A stretch of 64,000 nucleotides of DNA from an uncultured Clostridia bacterium (GTDB lineage: Bacteria; Bacillota; Clostridia; Lachnospirales; Anaerotignaceae): the NCBI GenBank assembly GCA_910587735.1, contig CAJUNT010000002.1, forward strand, positions 62,001-126,000, in the 5' to 3' direction. Below are positions 45,905-54,727 of the stretch, piece after piece. The notes below the pieces were generated by a model. It saw only the letters and a list, made by a program, of their open reading frames with translations, had not been told where the DNA came from and did no database searches. How positions within the stretch are numbered: position 1 is the first letter of the stretch; every line of letters starts with the position of its first letter. A program made the position numbers and the translations under genes.

Positions 45905-45961
45905 GTCTAATATTGAAAAAAAAGCGAGGCAAAATAATATTTTGCCAACGCAGTTTTTAAT
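45905..45961 (-). repeat. Short remnant of the dispersed repeat, copy F
   Basis: On the minus strand it reads TTTTGCCTCGCTTTTTT, a 17-base match to copy B (around 34858-34874), preceded by AAAACTGCG. Only this core is recognisable. Confidence 0.35.
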
Positions 45962-46633
45962 TTATTCATGATTTTGGCGATGTTTATTATCTACTACAAG
46001 AAATTCTTTATCATAATGTATTTGAAACCATTCTTTTGCAGCATTCACATCACCCTTTTCTATATTTTCCAATATCATAGAGTGTTCGTATATATTTTCG
46101 CAGTGTTCATCAAAACTACGCTGATGCACATGGAGTACCATAAGAAAAAAGAGGTCTTCTAGGCGTTCATATATGGAAAGTAAATAAGAATTTTGTGTAG
46201 CTAACACAATACTTTTATCAAAATCAAGTGTATATTTCATAAAAGTGTATATATCTGTGCTGTCAATCATATTTTTTTGCTGTCGCAATGTTTTTTTCAT
46301 ATCTGTAATTGCTGTATCTAATGTATTTTGCTTTCGACAAAGGTCATAAGCACCAAGCACAATAATTAAAAGTGTAGAGCAAATTTCACGATATGCAGAA
46401 GGTGAAAACGTAATGACGCAAGTACCTACATTAGGTATGTTTTCAACCAGTCCCTGCTCCTCAAGCATAGTAAGTGCTTCTCTTATGGGAGAATTGCTGA
46501 CATTTAAATCTGTTGCTAATGTGTTGATATTGATTTTTTCCCCCAAAGAATATTGTTGGTAGAGTATCATTTCCTTAATAATTTTGTAAACCTGTTCTTT
46601 AATAGTAGCTTTGGTAGGTTTCTTTATTTTCAT
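45962..46633 (-). CDS. GntR-family transcriptional regulator, FadR/FCD subfamily
   Basis: 223 residues. N-terminal winged helix (about 8-75): VYKIIKEMILYQQYSLGEKIN, TLATDLNVSNSPIREALTMLEEQGLVENIPNVGT. The C-terminal FCD ligand-binding domain is all helical (about 85-215) with Asp and His residues (DFDKSIVLA, HVHQRSFDEH, HSMILENIEKGD) that often bind a metal and a carboxylate ligand. It is divergent from iorAB and is the natural candidate to control that cluster through sites in the shared 257-base region. The ATG follows AAAGGA. The ligand is unknown. Confidence 0.9.
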   Translation of the reverse strand: MKIKKPTKATIKEQVYKIIKEMILYQQYSLGEKININTLATDLNVSNSPIREALTMLEEQGLVENIPNVGTCVITFSPSAYREICSTLLIIVLGAYDLCRKQNTLDTAITDMKKTLRQQKNMIDSTDIYTFMKYTLDFDKSIVLATQNSYLLSIYERLEDLFFLMVLHVHQRSFDEHCENIYEHSMILENIEKGDVNAAKEWFQIHYDKEFLVVDNKHRQNHE

Positions 46634-46778
46634 TTAAGCGTTCCTTTCTATGATGATGTTTACAATTAACTGTGAAACAAGTATGACATATTTTAGTAAA
46701 AAAAGCAATGTTTAAAGGGTATAACAATAAAAGTTTTCTGATTTTTACAAAAAAGTAGTATTTTTTTATAAAAATATA

Positions 46779-46807
46779 TTGACAAATACATAATTATATG
46801 GTTATAT
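46779..46807 (+). promoter_or_regulatory. Promoter of the iorAB cluster
   Basis: TTGACA (46779-46784), 17-base spacer, TTATAT (46802-46807). A repeated motif lies immediately downstream. Confidence 0.6.
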
Positions 46808-46817
46808 AGATATATAA

Positions 46818-46837
46818 ATGCACAATGCACGATGCAT
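46818..46837. promoter_or_regulatory. Candidate GntR operator: three 7-base-spaced ATGCAY repeats
   Basis: ATGCAC at 46818, ATGCAC at 46825 and ATGCAT at 46832, just after the -10 box of the iorA promoter and between divergent gntR and iorA. Position suits repression. Not matched to a known operator. Confidence 0.4.
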
Positions 46838-46890
46838 AATACGTCATAATAAACAAATACAGAATTTTGATGTAAGAAAGGAGAATGAAA

Positions 46891-48672
46891 ATGAAATATT
46901 TATTAACAGGCGACGAAGCGATTGCAAGAGGCGCATATGAGGCAGGTGTTCATTTTGCATCCGCTTACCCTGGAACACCTTCCACTGAGATATTAGAAAA
47001 TCTCGCTACTTATGATGAAATTTGTGCAGAATGGGCGCCAAATGAAAAAGTAGCTTTAGAATCCGCAATAGGTGCTTCTATTGCTGGAGGTAGAGCAATG
47101 GCATCTATGAAACACGTTGGATTGAATGTTGCAGCAGACCCTTTCTTTACATTTGCTTATACAGGTGTAAATGGAGGTACAGTCATTATATCTGCTGATG
47201 AACCAGGTCAACATTCTGCACAAAATGAACAAGATAATAGAAATTATGCAAAATCTGCCAAAGTACCTATGTTCGAGCCTGCAAACAGCCAGGAATGTAG
47301 AGATATGGTAATTGAAGGATATCGTATCAGTGAAGAATATGACTGTCCTGTAATGATTCGTATGACAACACGTGTTTGTCATGGTAAATCTATTGTAGAA
47401 TGTGGCGAAAGAGTAGAAGTACCTGTTCGCGAATACAAAAAAGATGTTAAAAAATATGTTTGTGTTCCTGCAAATGCAAAAGGTTTAAGAAGAAATTTGG
47501 AATTGAAATTAGCAAAATTGAAAAAATATTCAGAATCAACACCTTTTAATGTAGAAGAATTTAACACAAGCAAAGTAGGTATTATTGCATCTGGTCCTTG
47601 CTATCACTATGCAAAAGAAGTTTTTGGAGAAGATGCATCTTATTTGAAATTAGGTTTTTCATTCCCTATGCCAGATGAAAAAATAAGAGAATTCTGCAAA
47701 AAAGTAGAAAAAATATATATCATAGAAGAAAATGACCCTTACATAGAGGAAAGAGTTCGTTATTTGGGATTCTCTTGTCATGGCAAAGACCTTTTACCAA
47801 AATATGGCGAAATGACACCAGATGTAATTAAAAAAGGATTCTTTGGAGAAGAAACAAAAACAATTCAATATGATGATACAACAGTTGTAGATAGACCTCC
47901 AACACTTTGCGCAGGTTGTCCTCATAGAGGATTTTTCTATGAAGTTGGAAAAAGAAAAAATGTTATGGTTTCTGGAGATATTGGATGTTATTCATTAGGA
48001 TTTGCAAAACCATATAATGCAATAGACCTTTTGTTGTGTATGGGTGGCGGTTTTAGTATTGGACATGGCGCACAAAAAGTATTTAACATGGCAAAAGATA
48101 ATAAAATGCGTGTTGTTTCTGTTTTGGGTGACTCCACATTTTTACATTCAGGTGTTAACTCTTTAATGGATGTAGTATATAATAATAGTAATACAATAAG
48201 TGTAATATTGGATAACCGTATTACAGGTATGACAGGACATCAAGAAAACCCTGGCACAGGATATAATGCAAAAGGTCAAGAAGCGAATATGATAGATATT
48301 GAAGGCATTGTGAAAGCAATGGGCATCAAGCACATTCGTACAATAGACCCTAATAATATCAATGAAGTAAAAACTGTTTTAGATGATTTCCTCGCATTAG
48401 ATGAGCCTTCTGTTATTATTACAAAATGGCCTTGTGCATTAAAGAAATTCTCTAAAGAAGATAAAGAACAATTTGCAGGAGCATTTACAAAGAGCATGAC
48501 AGTAAATACTGATAAATGTATTGGTTGTAAAATATGTATGAAATCTGGTTGTCCTGCAATTAGCTTTGATGCAGAAAACAAAAAAGCAGTAATTGATGGT
48601 ATACAGTGCGTAGGCTGTGGCGTATGCAGTCAGCTTTGTCCTAAAGATGCGATTGAATGGAAGGAGGCGTAA
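46891..48672 (+). CDS. iorA: Indolepyruvate:ferredoxin oxidoreductase, alpha subunit
   Basis: 593-residue thiamine-diphosphate enzyme that, with IorB, oxidatively decarboxylates aryl (indole-, phenyl-, hydroxyphenyl-) pyruvates to aryl-acetyl-CoA and reduces ferredoxin. N-terminal pyrimidine domain: LTGDEAIARGAYEAG, AYPGTPSTEI. The ThDP domain is near 345-470: LCAGCPHRGFFYEVG, SGDIGCYSLG, GDSTFLHSGVNSL and DNRITGMTGHQENPG. C-terminal ferredoxin domain: CIGCKICMKSGCP and CVGCGVCSQLCP. ATG 46891 fits AAAGGAG; ATG 46885 is too close. iorB follows after 5 bases. The substrate could also include branched-chain oxoacids, given the neighbouring BrnQ. Confidence 0.95.
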   Translation: MKYLLTGDEAIARGAYEAGVHFASAYPGTPSTEILENLATYDEICAEWAPNEKVALESAIGASIAGGRAMASMKHVGLNVAADPFFTFAYTGVNGGTVIISADEPGQHSAQNEQDNRNYAKSAKVPMFEPANSQECRDMVIEGYRISEEYDCPVMIRMTTRVCHGKSIVECGERVEVPVREYKKDVKKYVCVPANAKGLRRNLELKLAKLKKYSESTPFNVEEFNTSKVGIIASGPCYHYAKEVFGEDASYLKLGFSFPMPDEKIREFCKKVEKIYIIEENDPYIEERVRYLGFSCHGKDLLPKYGEMTPDVIKKGFFGEETKTIQYDDTTVVDRPPTLCAGCPHRGFFYEVGKRKNVMVSGDIGCYSLGFAKPYNAIDLLLCMGGGFSIGHGAQKVFNMAKDNKMRVVSVLGDSTFLHSGVNSLMDVVYNNSNTISVILDNRITGMTGHQENPGTGYNAKGQEANMIDIEGIVKAMGIKHIRTIDPNNINEVKTVLDDFLALDEPSVIITKWPCALKKFSKEDKEQFAGAFTKSMTVNTDKCIGCKICMKSGCPAISFDAENKKAVIDGIQCVGCGVCSQLCPKDAIEWKEA

Positions 48673-48677
48673 TCATA

Positions 48678-49250
48678 ATGACAAAAAGTGTTTTATTAGT
48701 TGGCGTAGGCGGACAAGGAACAATATTGGCAGGTAAACTGCTTACACAAGGACTTATGGAAGCTGGTTATGATGTAAAAATGAGCGAAATACATGGTATG
48801 AGCCAAAGAGGTGGTAGTGTTTCTTCTCATGTGCGTTATGGTGAAAAAGTAGAATCTTCTACAATTGAACCAGGTCAGGCAGATATGCTTGTTTCTTTTG
48901 AAAAAATGGAAGCATTAAGAGAATTGAAATATTTAAAACCAGATGGAATTGCTGTTGTAAATGAGCATGAAATGCCTTCTATGCCTATATTGACAGGAGA
49001 TGCAGTATATCCTAAAAATGCAATAGAAGAAATTCAAAAACATGTAAAAACAACTGTATTAAATGCAACAAAAATGGCTTTAGAATTGGGAAATGCAAAA
49101 GCAGCAAATATTATTTTGCTTGGTACAATTATAAAAGCTATGAAATTGGAGAGTATAGACTGGGAAAGTATCATTAAAAAACAGGTAAAACCTGCTTTTG
49201 TAGAATTAAATTTAAAAGCACTGCAATGTGGTATGAATGCAGTAGAATAA
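48678..49250 (+). CDS. iorB: Indolepyruvate:ferredoxin oxidoreductase, beta subunit
   Basis: 190-residue gamma-type subunit of 2-oxoacid:ferredoxin oxidoreductases. The family block LLVGVGGQGTILAGKLL opens the chain, followed by SEIHGMSQRGGSVSSHVRYG and PGQADMLVSFEKMEALR. It forms the catalytic dimer with IorA. The ATG at 48678 lies after AAGGAGG located inside the end of iorA, giving tight coupling. A dispersed repeat separates it from the CoA-transferase gene. Confidence 0.95.
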   Translation: MTKSVLLVGVGGQGTILAGKLLTQGLMEAGYDVKMSEIHGMSQRGGSVSSHVRYGEKVESSTIEPGQADMLVSFEKMEALRELKYLKPDGIAVVNEHEMPSMPILTGDAVYPKNAIEEIQKHVKTTVLNATKMALELGNAKAANIILLGTIIKAMKLESIDWESIIKKQVKPAFVELNLKALQCGMNAVE

Positions 49251-49256
49251 TCAGAT

Positions 49257-49415
49257 TCTGTTTGTTTTCATAATAATAAAAAATTTTGTTTTGCTTTTAT
49301 CAAAAAGTGGGGTATGATAATATATATTGAAATCATTTCACTATATTATTTTGTGAGTTTTACCCACACCCCAAACTTTTGATTTATAAACACAATTTTA
49401 TAATGTGGAATGATT
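49257..49415 (+). repeat. Dispersed intergenic repeat, copy D
   Basis: Same order of blocks as copy A: TTTTGTTTTGCTTTTATC, outer GTGGGGT (49307-49313) facing ACCCC (49368-49372), an inner weak ATGAT/ATCAT hairpin (49314/49332), ATTATTTTGTGAG, and the tail CCCCAAACTTTT with AACACAATTTTATAATG. Confidence 0.6.
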
Positions 49416-49451
49416 ACAAAAGAATGAAATAACAAAAACGGAGGGAAAGCC

Positions 49452-50798
49452 ATGCTTTTAAATCGATTTTATCAGCAATATCAGACAAAATTGAAAACGC
49501 CAGAAGAAGCGGTGAAACTAGTAAAAGACGGAGATTGGATTGATTACAGTTCTGGAGTAGGTGCGCCTTATCTTTTAGACGAAGCACTAGCAAAAAGAAA
49601 AGGAGAACTGAAAGATGTGAAAATTAGAGGCTGTCTTGCTATGCGTCCTGTTCAAGTTGTAGAACAAGACCGTGAACAACAGAGTTTCACATATCAAAGC
49701 TGGCATTGTTCTGGTTATGAAAGAAAGCTGTGCGATGAAGGACTTTGCTATTATATACCTATGCTTTTCCGCAATCTTGCATCTTATTACAGAAGATATT
49801 TAACAGTAAATGTAGCAATGATATCTGTTGCACCTATGGATAATGCAGGTTATTTTAGTTTTTCACTAGCGAATTATGCCACAAAAGCAATATTGGACGC
49901 AGCAGATATTATTATGCTGGAAGTAGATGAAAATATGCCTAATGTTTACGGGGGAATGGAGGACTGCATTCATATTTCTGAGGTAGATGTTGTTGTAGAG
50001 GGAAAACATCCTCCTCTTGCACAACTTCCTGTACCAAAAGCAACAGAAATTGACCAAAAAATTGCAGAACAAATTGTACCTTTTTTAAAAGATGGTGCAA
50101 CAATACAGTTAGGTATTGGCGGTATGCCTAATTCAGTAGGCAATTTGATTGCAGAATCCGATTTAAAACATTTAGGAATGCATACAGAACTGCTTTCAGA
50201 CGGCTATGTGGATTTGTATGAAGCAGGTAAACTGGATAATAAATGTAAGACACTTCACAGAGATAAGGGCGTTTTTGGTATTGCATTAGGCTCTCAAAGA
50301 TTATATGATTGGGTAGCAGAAAACAGAGGTTTGCTTTCTTTCCCTATGGATTATGTAAATAGCCCTGAAGTAATGTCACAAATGGACGGTATGATTTCTA
50401 TTAATAGCTGTATTGCTATGGATTTGTATGGACAGGTGTCTTCTGAAAGTTCTGGAACGAGACATATTTCTGGAACAGGCGGACAACTAGATTTTACAAC
50501 AGGAGCATATATGTCTAAGGGAGGAAAAGGATTTATATGCATGAGTTCTTCTTTCCAAGATAAACAAGGACAAAGATATTCTCGTATTAAGCCAAAATTT
50601 ACAGGTGGCGATATTATTACAACACCTCGTACACAATCCTATTATATTGTAACAGAATATGGCTGTGTAAATTTGGCAGGACGTTCTGCATGGGAAAGAG
50701 CAGAAATGTTAATTTCATTGGCTCACCCTGATTTTAGAGATGAGTTAATTAAACAAGCTGAAATACAGAAAATATGGCGCAAGTCAAATCGTGTATAA
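49452..50798 (+). CDS. Acetyl-CoA hydrolase/transferase family CoA-transferase
   Basis: 448-residue family I CoA-transferase resembling 4-hydroxybutyrate or butyryl/propionyl-CoA:acetate CoA-transferases. N-terminal domain: VKDGDWIDYSSGVGAPYLLDEAL. C-terminal domain: QLGIGGMPNSVGNLI near 215, MHTELLSDGYVDLYEAG near 243 where Glu (about residue 246) is the likely catalytic residue forming the CoA-thioester, GTGGQLDFTTGAYMSKGG near 342 and VTEYGCVNLAGRSAWERA near 400. In this setting it probably exchanges CoA between acyl-CoA from IorAB and acetate, linking amino-acid oxidation to ATP through acetyl-CoA. ATG follows GGAGGG. The exact acyl specificity is unknown. Confidence 0.88.
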   Translation: MLLNRFYQQYQTKLKTPEEAVKLVKDGDWIDYSSGVGAPYLLDEALAKRKGELKDVKIRGCLAMRPVQVVEQDREQQSFTYQSWHCSGYERKLCDEGLCYYIPMLFRNLASYYRRYLTVNVAMISVAPMDNAGYFSFSLANYATKAILDAADIIMLEVDENMPNVYGGMEDCIHISEVDVVVEGKHPPLAQLPVPKATEIDQKIAEQIVPFLKDGATIQLGIGGMPNSVGNLIAESDLKHLGMHTELLSDGYVDLYEAGKLDNKCKTLHRDKGVFGIALGSQRLYDWVAENRGLLSFPMDYVNSPEVMSQMDGMISINSCIAMDLYGQVSSESSGTRHISGTGGQLDFTTGAYMSKGGKGFICMSSSFQDKQGQRYSRIKPKFTGGDIITTPRTQSYYIVTEYGCVNLAGRSAWERAEMLISLAHPDFRDELIKQAEIQKIWRKSNRV

Positions 50799-50870
50799 AT
50801 AAAAATTTATATTGCTAGTCAAAGTTATTTTACAATTTGCTAAAGACATCCAGTTTTTTTTACAATATAT

Positions 50871-50921
50871 GATATTAGCAGTTACCCTCTGCCCCAAAAG
50901 GGCAAGGGTATTGCTAATATC
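50871..50921 (+). promoter_or_regulatory. Long hairpin in the leader of the aminotransferase gene
   Basis: GATATTAGCA (50871-50880) pairs perfectly with TGCTAATATC (50912-50921). TACCC pairs with GGGTA and GCCC with GGGC around a small loop. No T tract follows, so it may be an mRNA-stabilising or regulatory element rather than a terminator. Confidence 0.45.
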
Positions 50922-50966
50922 CACAATAAAATGATAGCAACGATTACCAATGAAGGAGGAAGAAAT

Positions 50967-52160
50967 ATGATAGCTGAAAAAATGAAAGAGCTTGTAGCAA
51001 ACAGTTCTGTAATTAGAAAGATGTTTGAAGAAGGCAAAAACTTATCAGAAAAATATGGCGCAGAAAATGTATGTGATTTTAGTTTAGGAAATCCCAATCT
51101 TGCAGCACCAGACGGTATTAAAAATGCAATAAAATCAGTAATAGAGGAAGAAGATGCTGTTTTTGTACATGGATATATGAATAACTCTGGTTATGAAGAT
51201 GTACGAAAAGCAGTAGCAGATTCATTAAATCGTCGTTTTGGCACAGAATTTGGAGCAGAAAATATTGTAATGACAGTAGGTGCAGCAGGTGGCATGAATG
51301 TGGCAATGAAATCATTGATAAATCCTGGTGACGAAATCGTTGCATTTGCACCATTTTTTGGGGAATATCGTTGTTATGCTTCCAATGTGGACGCAAAACT
51401 TGTGGTAGTTCCTGCTAATGAACCTTCCTTTCTTCCAGATGCAGAAGTTTTTGCAAAATATATCACACCAAAGACAAAAATGGTAATCATCAATTCTCCA
51501 AATAATCCTACTGGAGTAGTATATCCCGAAAGCACAATTATTGCATTGGCAGATGTTTTAAGAGAAAAACAAAAAGAATATGGTACAGAAATTTATATTT
51601 TTGCAGATGAGCCTTATAGAGAGCTTGTTTATGATGATACAGTAAAAGTACCATTTTTAACAAAATATTATGACAATACATTAGTAGGCTATTCTTGGTC
51701 AAAGTCACTTTCATTACCTGGGGAAAGAATAGGCTATATTGCAGTATCCAATAAAATAGCAAATTTTGAAGATTTAACAAGTGCATTAAATGTTGCTACA
51801 AGAATATTGGGATTTGTAAATGCACCATCATTAATACAAAGAGTGATTGCTCGTTGTGTAGATGATGTTGCAGATTTAGAATTTTATAGAAAAAATAGAG
51901 ATATGCTCTATAATGGTCTGTCTGAAATGGGTTATGATTGTGTAAAACCTGACGGGGCTTTTTATCTTTGGATAAAAACACCTATTGAAGACGACAGCGA
52001 ATTTGCTGAAATAGCAAAAAAATACTTGCTTTTGACAGTACCTGGTTCTGCTTTTGGATGTAAAGGTTATATTAGATTGTCTTATTGTGTTTCTCCTAAA
52101 ATGATAGAAACATCACTGCCTAAATTCAAAACACTTCTGGAAGAAGTCAAAAATATGTAA
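50967..52160 (+). CDS. Class I/II pyridoxal-phosphate aminotransferase
   Basis: 397 residues, fold type I, AspB-like. Motifs: DFSLGNPNLAAPDG near 38, GYMNNSGYEDVRKAVA, TVGAAGGMN near 100, NSPNNPTGVVYPES near 175, FADEPYRELVYDD near 213, and SWSKSLSLPGERIGY with the PLP-binding Lys246. The C-terminal arginine site (RLSYCVSP) is present. It should interconvert an amino acid and its 2-oxoacid. The flanking iorAB, CoA-transferase and brnQ2 suggest an aromatic or branched-chain amino acid donor, but specificity cannot be read. ATG 50967 follows AAGGAGGA. Confidence 0.9.
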   Translation: MIAEKMKELVANSSVIRKMFEEGKNLSEKYGAENVCDFSLGNPNLAAPDGIKNAIKSVIEEEDAVFVHGYMNNSGYEDVRKAVADSLNRRFGTEFGAENIVMTVGAAGGMNVAMKSLINPGDEIVAFAPFFGEYRCYASNVDAKLVVVPANEPSFLPDAEVFAKYITPKTKMVIINSPNNPTGVVYPESTIIALADVLREKQKEYGTEIYIFADEPYRELVYDDTVKVPFLTKYYDNTLVGYSWSKSLSLPGERIGYIAVSNKIANFEDLTSALNVATRILGFVNAPSLIQRVIARCVDDVADLEFYRKNRDMLYNGLSEMGYDCVKPDGAFYLWIKTPIEDDSEFAEIAKKYLLLTVPGSAFGCKGYIRLSYCVSPKMIETSLPKFKTLLEEVKNM

Positions 52161-52299
52161 TTTATAATAGCGTAATATTAGTAAGGTGATAGCATATATG
52201 ACGTTGTTCCGATTTTGATAGAATAGGTGTTTTTTGGAACAGCGTACTATGGTTACATAAAAGTGGTATTGTTACTAAAAACATACAATCAGTTTTTGC

Positions 52300-52465
52300 T
52301 GATTAATATTACAATAAAAAACATAGTTTGTAAAAAAGTTTTTGTTTTGTTTTATAAAAAAGAAAACAAAAGGCGGGCAATATCCCGCAAATATATATTT
52401 TATTTGTGGGATTTGCCTATAACCTAAAGACTTTAACCATTGCAAATACAGTTTTATAATGGTAT
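52300..52465 (+). repeat. Dispersed intergenic repeat, copy E
   Basis: Shares AGTTTTTGTTTTGTTTTAT, the central hairpin (here GCGGG 52373-52377 with CCCGC 52384-52388), TTTATTTGTGGG, and the tail ACCATTGCAAATACAGTTTT with the other copies. Lies between the aminotransferase and brnQ2 genes. Confidence 0.55.
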
Positions 52466-52511
52466 ATTAATGATAGCAAAATCTACCTACAATCGGGCAG
52501 GGGGAATGAAT

Positions 52512-53780
52512 ATGAAAACAAGCAAAACAAAAACAACATTGATTATGGGCTTTGCACTTTTTGCAACATTTTTTGGCGCAGGAAATCTGATTTTTCCACC
52601 TTTTTTAGGTAGGGAAACAGGCGCATCATGGTTTATGGGATTTATGGGATTTTTCATTATGGACGTTGGACTTGGTGTTTTAGCGATATGGGCAACTGTA
52701 TTTAATCGCATAGGAAACATAGAAGGCGTTGTAGGGAAAATTGGTATGCTTCCCGGCAAAATCATGGCAGCAATTATTATTATTTGTATTGGACCAGGAC
52801 TATGTATTCCAAGAACAGCAGCAACAACATTTGAAATGGGTATTTCTACATTGATGCCAGGGTTTAGCCCTTGGATTTTTGGAGCATTATTTTTTGGTGT
52901 AGCATTATTGCTTACCATTCGTCCTACAAAAGTTGTAGATATTGTAGGAAATTATTTAACTCCTGCTTTGATTATAGTTATGGTCATATTGATTGTGTTA
53001 GGCGTTGTTTCTCCTATTGGACCTGCCACAGCAGAATCAACAGTGATTCCTTTAAAAGAAGGTATGCTTTCTGGTTATCAAACAATGGACGGTATTGGAG
53101 CACTTCTTTTAACAGGTATTGTTACAACAGCAGCACACAGCAAAGGTTTTACAGATAAAAAAGAAGTAAGTGGTATGGTTGGTATGTCTGGTTTAATTGC
53201 AGGCGCATTGCTTATGTTAATATATGGTGGATTAACATATTTAGGTGCAACTACTTCTACGGGCGGATTTGAAGAGTTAAATCAAGCAGGATTGCTTATG
53301 GCGATTGTGCAGTCTTTAATGGGAAAAAGTGGTATGATTCTTTTAACATTGATTGTATTACTTGCTTGTTTAACAACAGCAATTGGTTTAACTTCTGTTG
53401 CAGCAGATTATTTTAATACTATTTCAAATGGAAAATTACAATATAGTCATCTTGTTATTGCAATTTGTGTATTTAGCTATGTCATTTCTAATTTTGGCTT
53501 AACACGTATTATCAATATATCTGCACCAATATTAAGTTTATTATATCCTCCAACATTGGTATTAGTATTGTTAACATTTCTTGATGATGTATTTAAAAAT
53601 GATAATGTTGCTTGTTTTGGAGCATATTTTGCTCTTGCAGCAAGTGCAGTAGAATTAATATTAGGTGCTGATGCTGTGAAAGCATTACCTTTTGCACAAT
53701 ATGGTTGTGCTTGGATACTTCCAGCACTGGTTGGCTGTGTAATAGGTTTCTTTGTCAAAAGAAAAAATGCACAAGTATAA
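52512..53780 (+). CDS. brnQ: Branched-chain amino acid transport system II carrier protein (BrnQ), copy 2
   Basis: 422-residue LIVCS-family symporter, clearly paralogous to the product at 6775 (FFGAGNLIFPPFLGRETGAS; IGPGLCIPRTAATTFEMG; YGGLTYLGATT). About twelve hydrophobic segments. ATG 52512 fits the strong CAGGGGG (52498-52504). It ends the amino-acid oxidation cluster and probably imports its substrate. A clear terminator follows. Substrate specificity within branched-chain or related amino acids is not shown. Confidence 0.93.
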   Translation: MKTSKTKTTLIMGFALFATFFGAGNLIFPPFLGRETGASWFMGFMGFFIMDVGLGVLAIWATVFNRIGNIEGVVGKIGMLPGKIMAAIIIICIGPGLCIPRTAATTFEMGISTLMPGFSPWIFGALFFGVALLLTIRPTKVVDIVGNYLTPALIIVMVILIVLGVVSPIGPATAESTVIPLKEGMLSGYQTMDGIGALLLTGIVTTAAHSKGFTDKKEVSGMVGMSGLIAGALLMLIYGGLTYLGATTSTGGFEELNQAGLLMAIVQSLMGKSGMILLTLIVLLACLTTAIGLTSVAADYFNTISNGKLQYSHLVIAICVFSYVISNFGLTRIINISAPILSLLYPPTLVLVLLTFLDDVFKNDNVACFGAYFALAASAVELILGADAVKALPFAQYGCAWILPALVGCVIGFFVKRKNAQV

Positions 53781-53794
53781 TAAATAGTAAGCAA

Positions 53795-53827
53795 TCAAAA
53801 AGCACTCTACAAAGAGTGCTTTTTTGT
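53795..53827 (+). terminator. Terminator after brnQ2
   Basis: AAAAGCACTCT / AGAGTGCTTTT stem with loop ACAA and T tail. Confidence 0.9.
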
Positions 53828-54121
53828 AATGTATATTCCATTCTTATATTTAAAATTGAATCATAAAAATAATGATAATACTAATATAAAATCAGCAATC
53901 AATGTAAATATAATAATAGAAATGCTAGATTGATAAAAATGATATTGCTAATATAGATATATTGTTAAATATATCATGTAAAATTTAATTTTATAAATTT
54001 GTATATAAATATATTGCTTATATTTGTAAATAATTGTATAATAATGAAAAAAGTAAAAATATTTTATTTCATAGATTAAAATAGTTTCAATAAATGTTAT
54101 GTTTAGAAAAGAGGTAATATT
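53828..54121. other. AT-rich intergenic region
   Basis: About 290 bases of very high A+T content with no gene and no clear promoter. It ends in GAGGTAATATT before ATG 54122. Confidence 0.35.
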
Positions 54122-54646
54122 ATGAACACTGGGAAACGGTTATTTATAGAGCAGTTATATCATTTGTATGCTGAAAAATTGTATAATATTGCCTATGTTA
54201 AATTGGAATATGATGAGGAAAAAGCAAATAAGGTTTTGCAGGAAACATTTTCTATTGCTTGTATGAAAATAGATGTTTTATATTATTCAGAGTATCCTTT
54301 TGCTTGGCTACTACAAGTACAGAGTTTTGTTATAAAACGAGAAAAATTTCGTATGTGTATGGGAAAAACAGAGGAAGAAAAATATGAATTTGCGAAAGAA
54401 ATAAGTATGGATACATTACCAAAAGACCAAATTCCCACACAGGAGTCTGAATCTCATGAAAATTCCTTGTTTGAGGAATTACAAGATATATTATCAACAA
54501 AAGAATTAGACCATATAGAACAAAGATGTAAAAATTATAAAAAGTCTACAAAAGACATAGAACAATTAAATAAAAATATTTCTCTCAGCAGTAAATTATA
54601 TCATAAAGTTAAAAGCATTATAAAAAAACATCATGATACAAAATAA
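54122..54646 (+). CDS. Divergent sigma-70-like (ECF region 2-like) protein
   Basis: 174 residues. The first ~85 residues resemble region 2 of ECF sigma factors: LFIEQLYHLYAEKLYNIAYVKL, then a degenerate 'AxxxLQETFSIACMKID' helix and PFAWLLQVQSFV. The second half lacks a clear region 4 helix-turn-helix; instead there is a Lys-rich helical tail. It may be a divergent sigma factor, a regulator derived from one, or a decaying gene. ATG 54122 follows AGAGGTAATATT. It is separated by a terminator from the next gene. No anti-sigma gene is adjacent. Confidence 0.5.
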   Translation: MNTGKRLFIEQLYHLYAEKLYNIAYVKLEYDEEKANKVLQETFSIACMKIDVLYYSEYPFAWLLQVQSFVIKREKFRMCMGKTEEEKYEFAKEISMDTLPKDQIPTQESESHENSLFEELQDILSTKELDHIEQRCKNYKKSTKDIEQLNKNISLSSKLYHKVKSIIKKHHDTK

Positions 54647-54696
54647 AAATAGGGATAATCATAGCATAAAATAGTGTAATTTATATTTGTTATATT

Positions 54697-54727
54697 GACA
54701 TAGTAATGACGTTACTATGTCTTTTTT
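54697..54727 (+). terminator. Terminator after the sigma-like gene
   Basis: GACATAGTAA / TTACTATGTC stem with a 5-base loop and six T. Confidence 0.9.
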
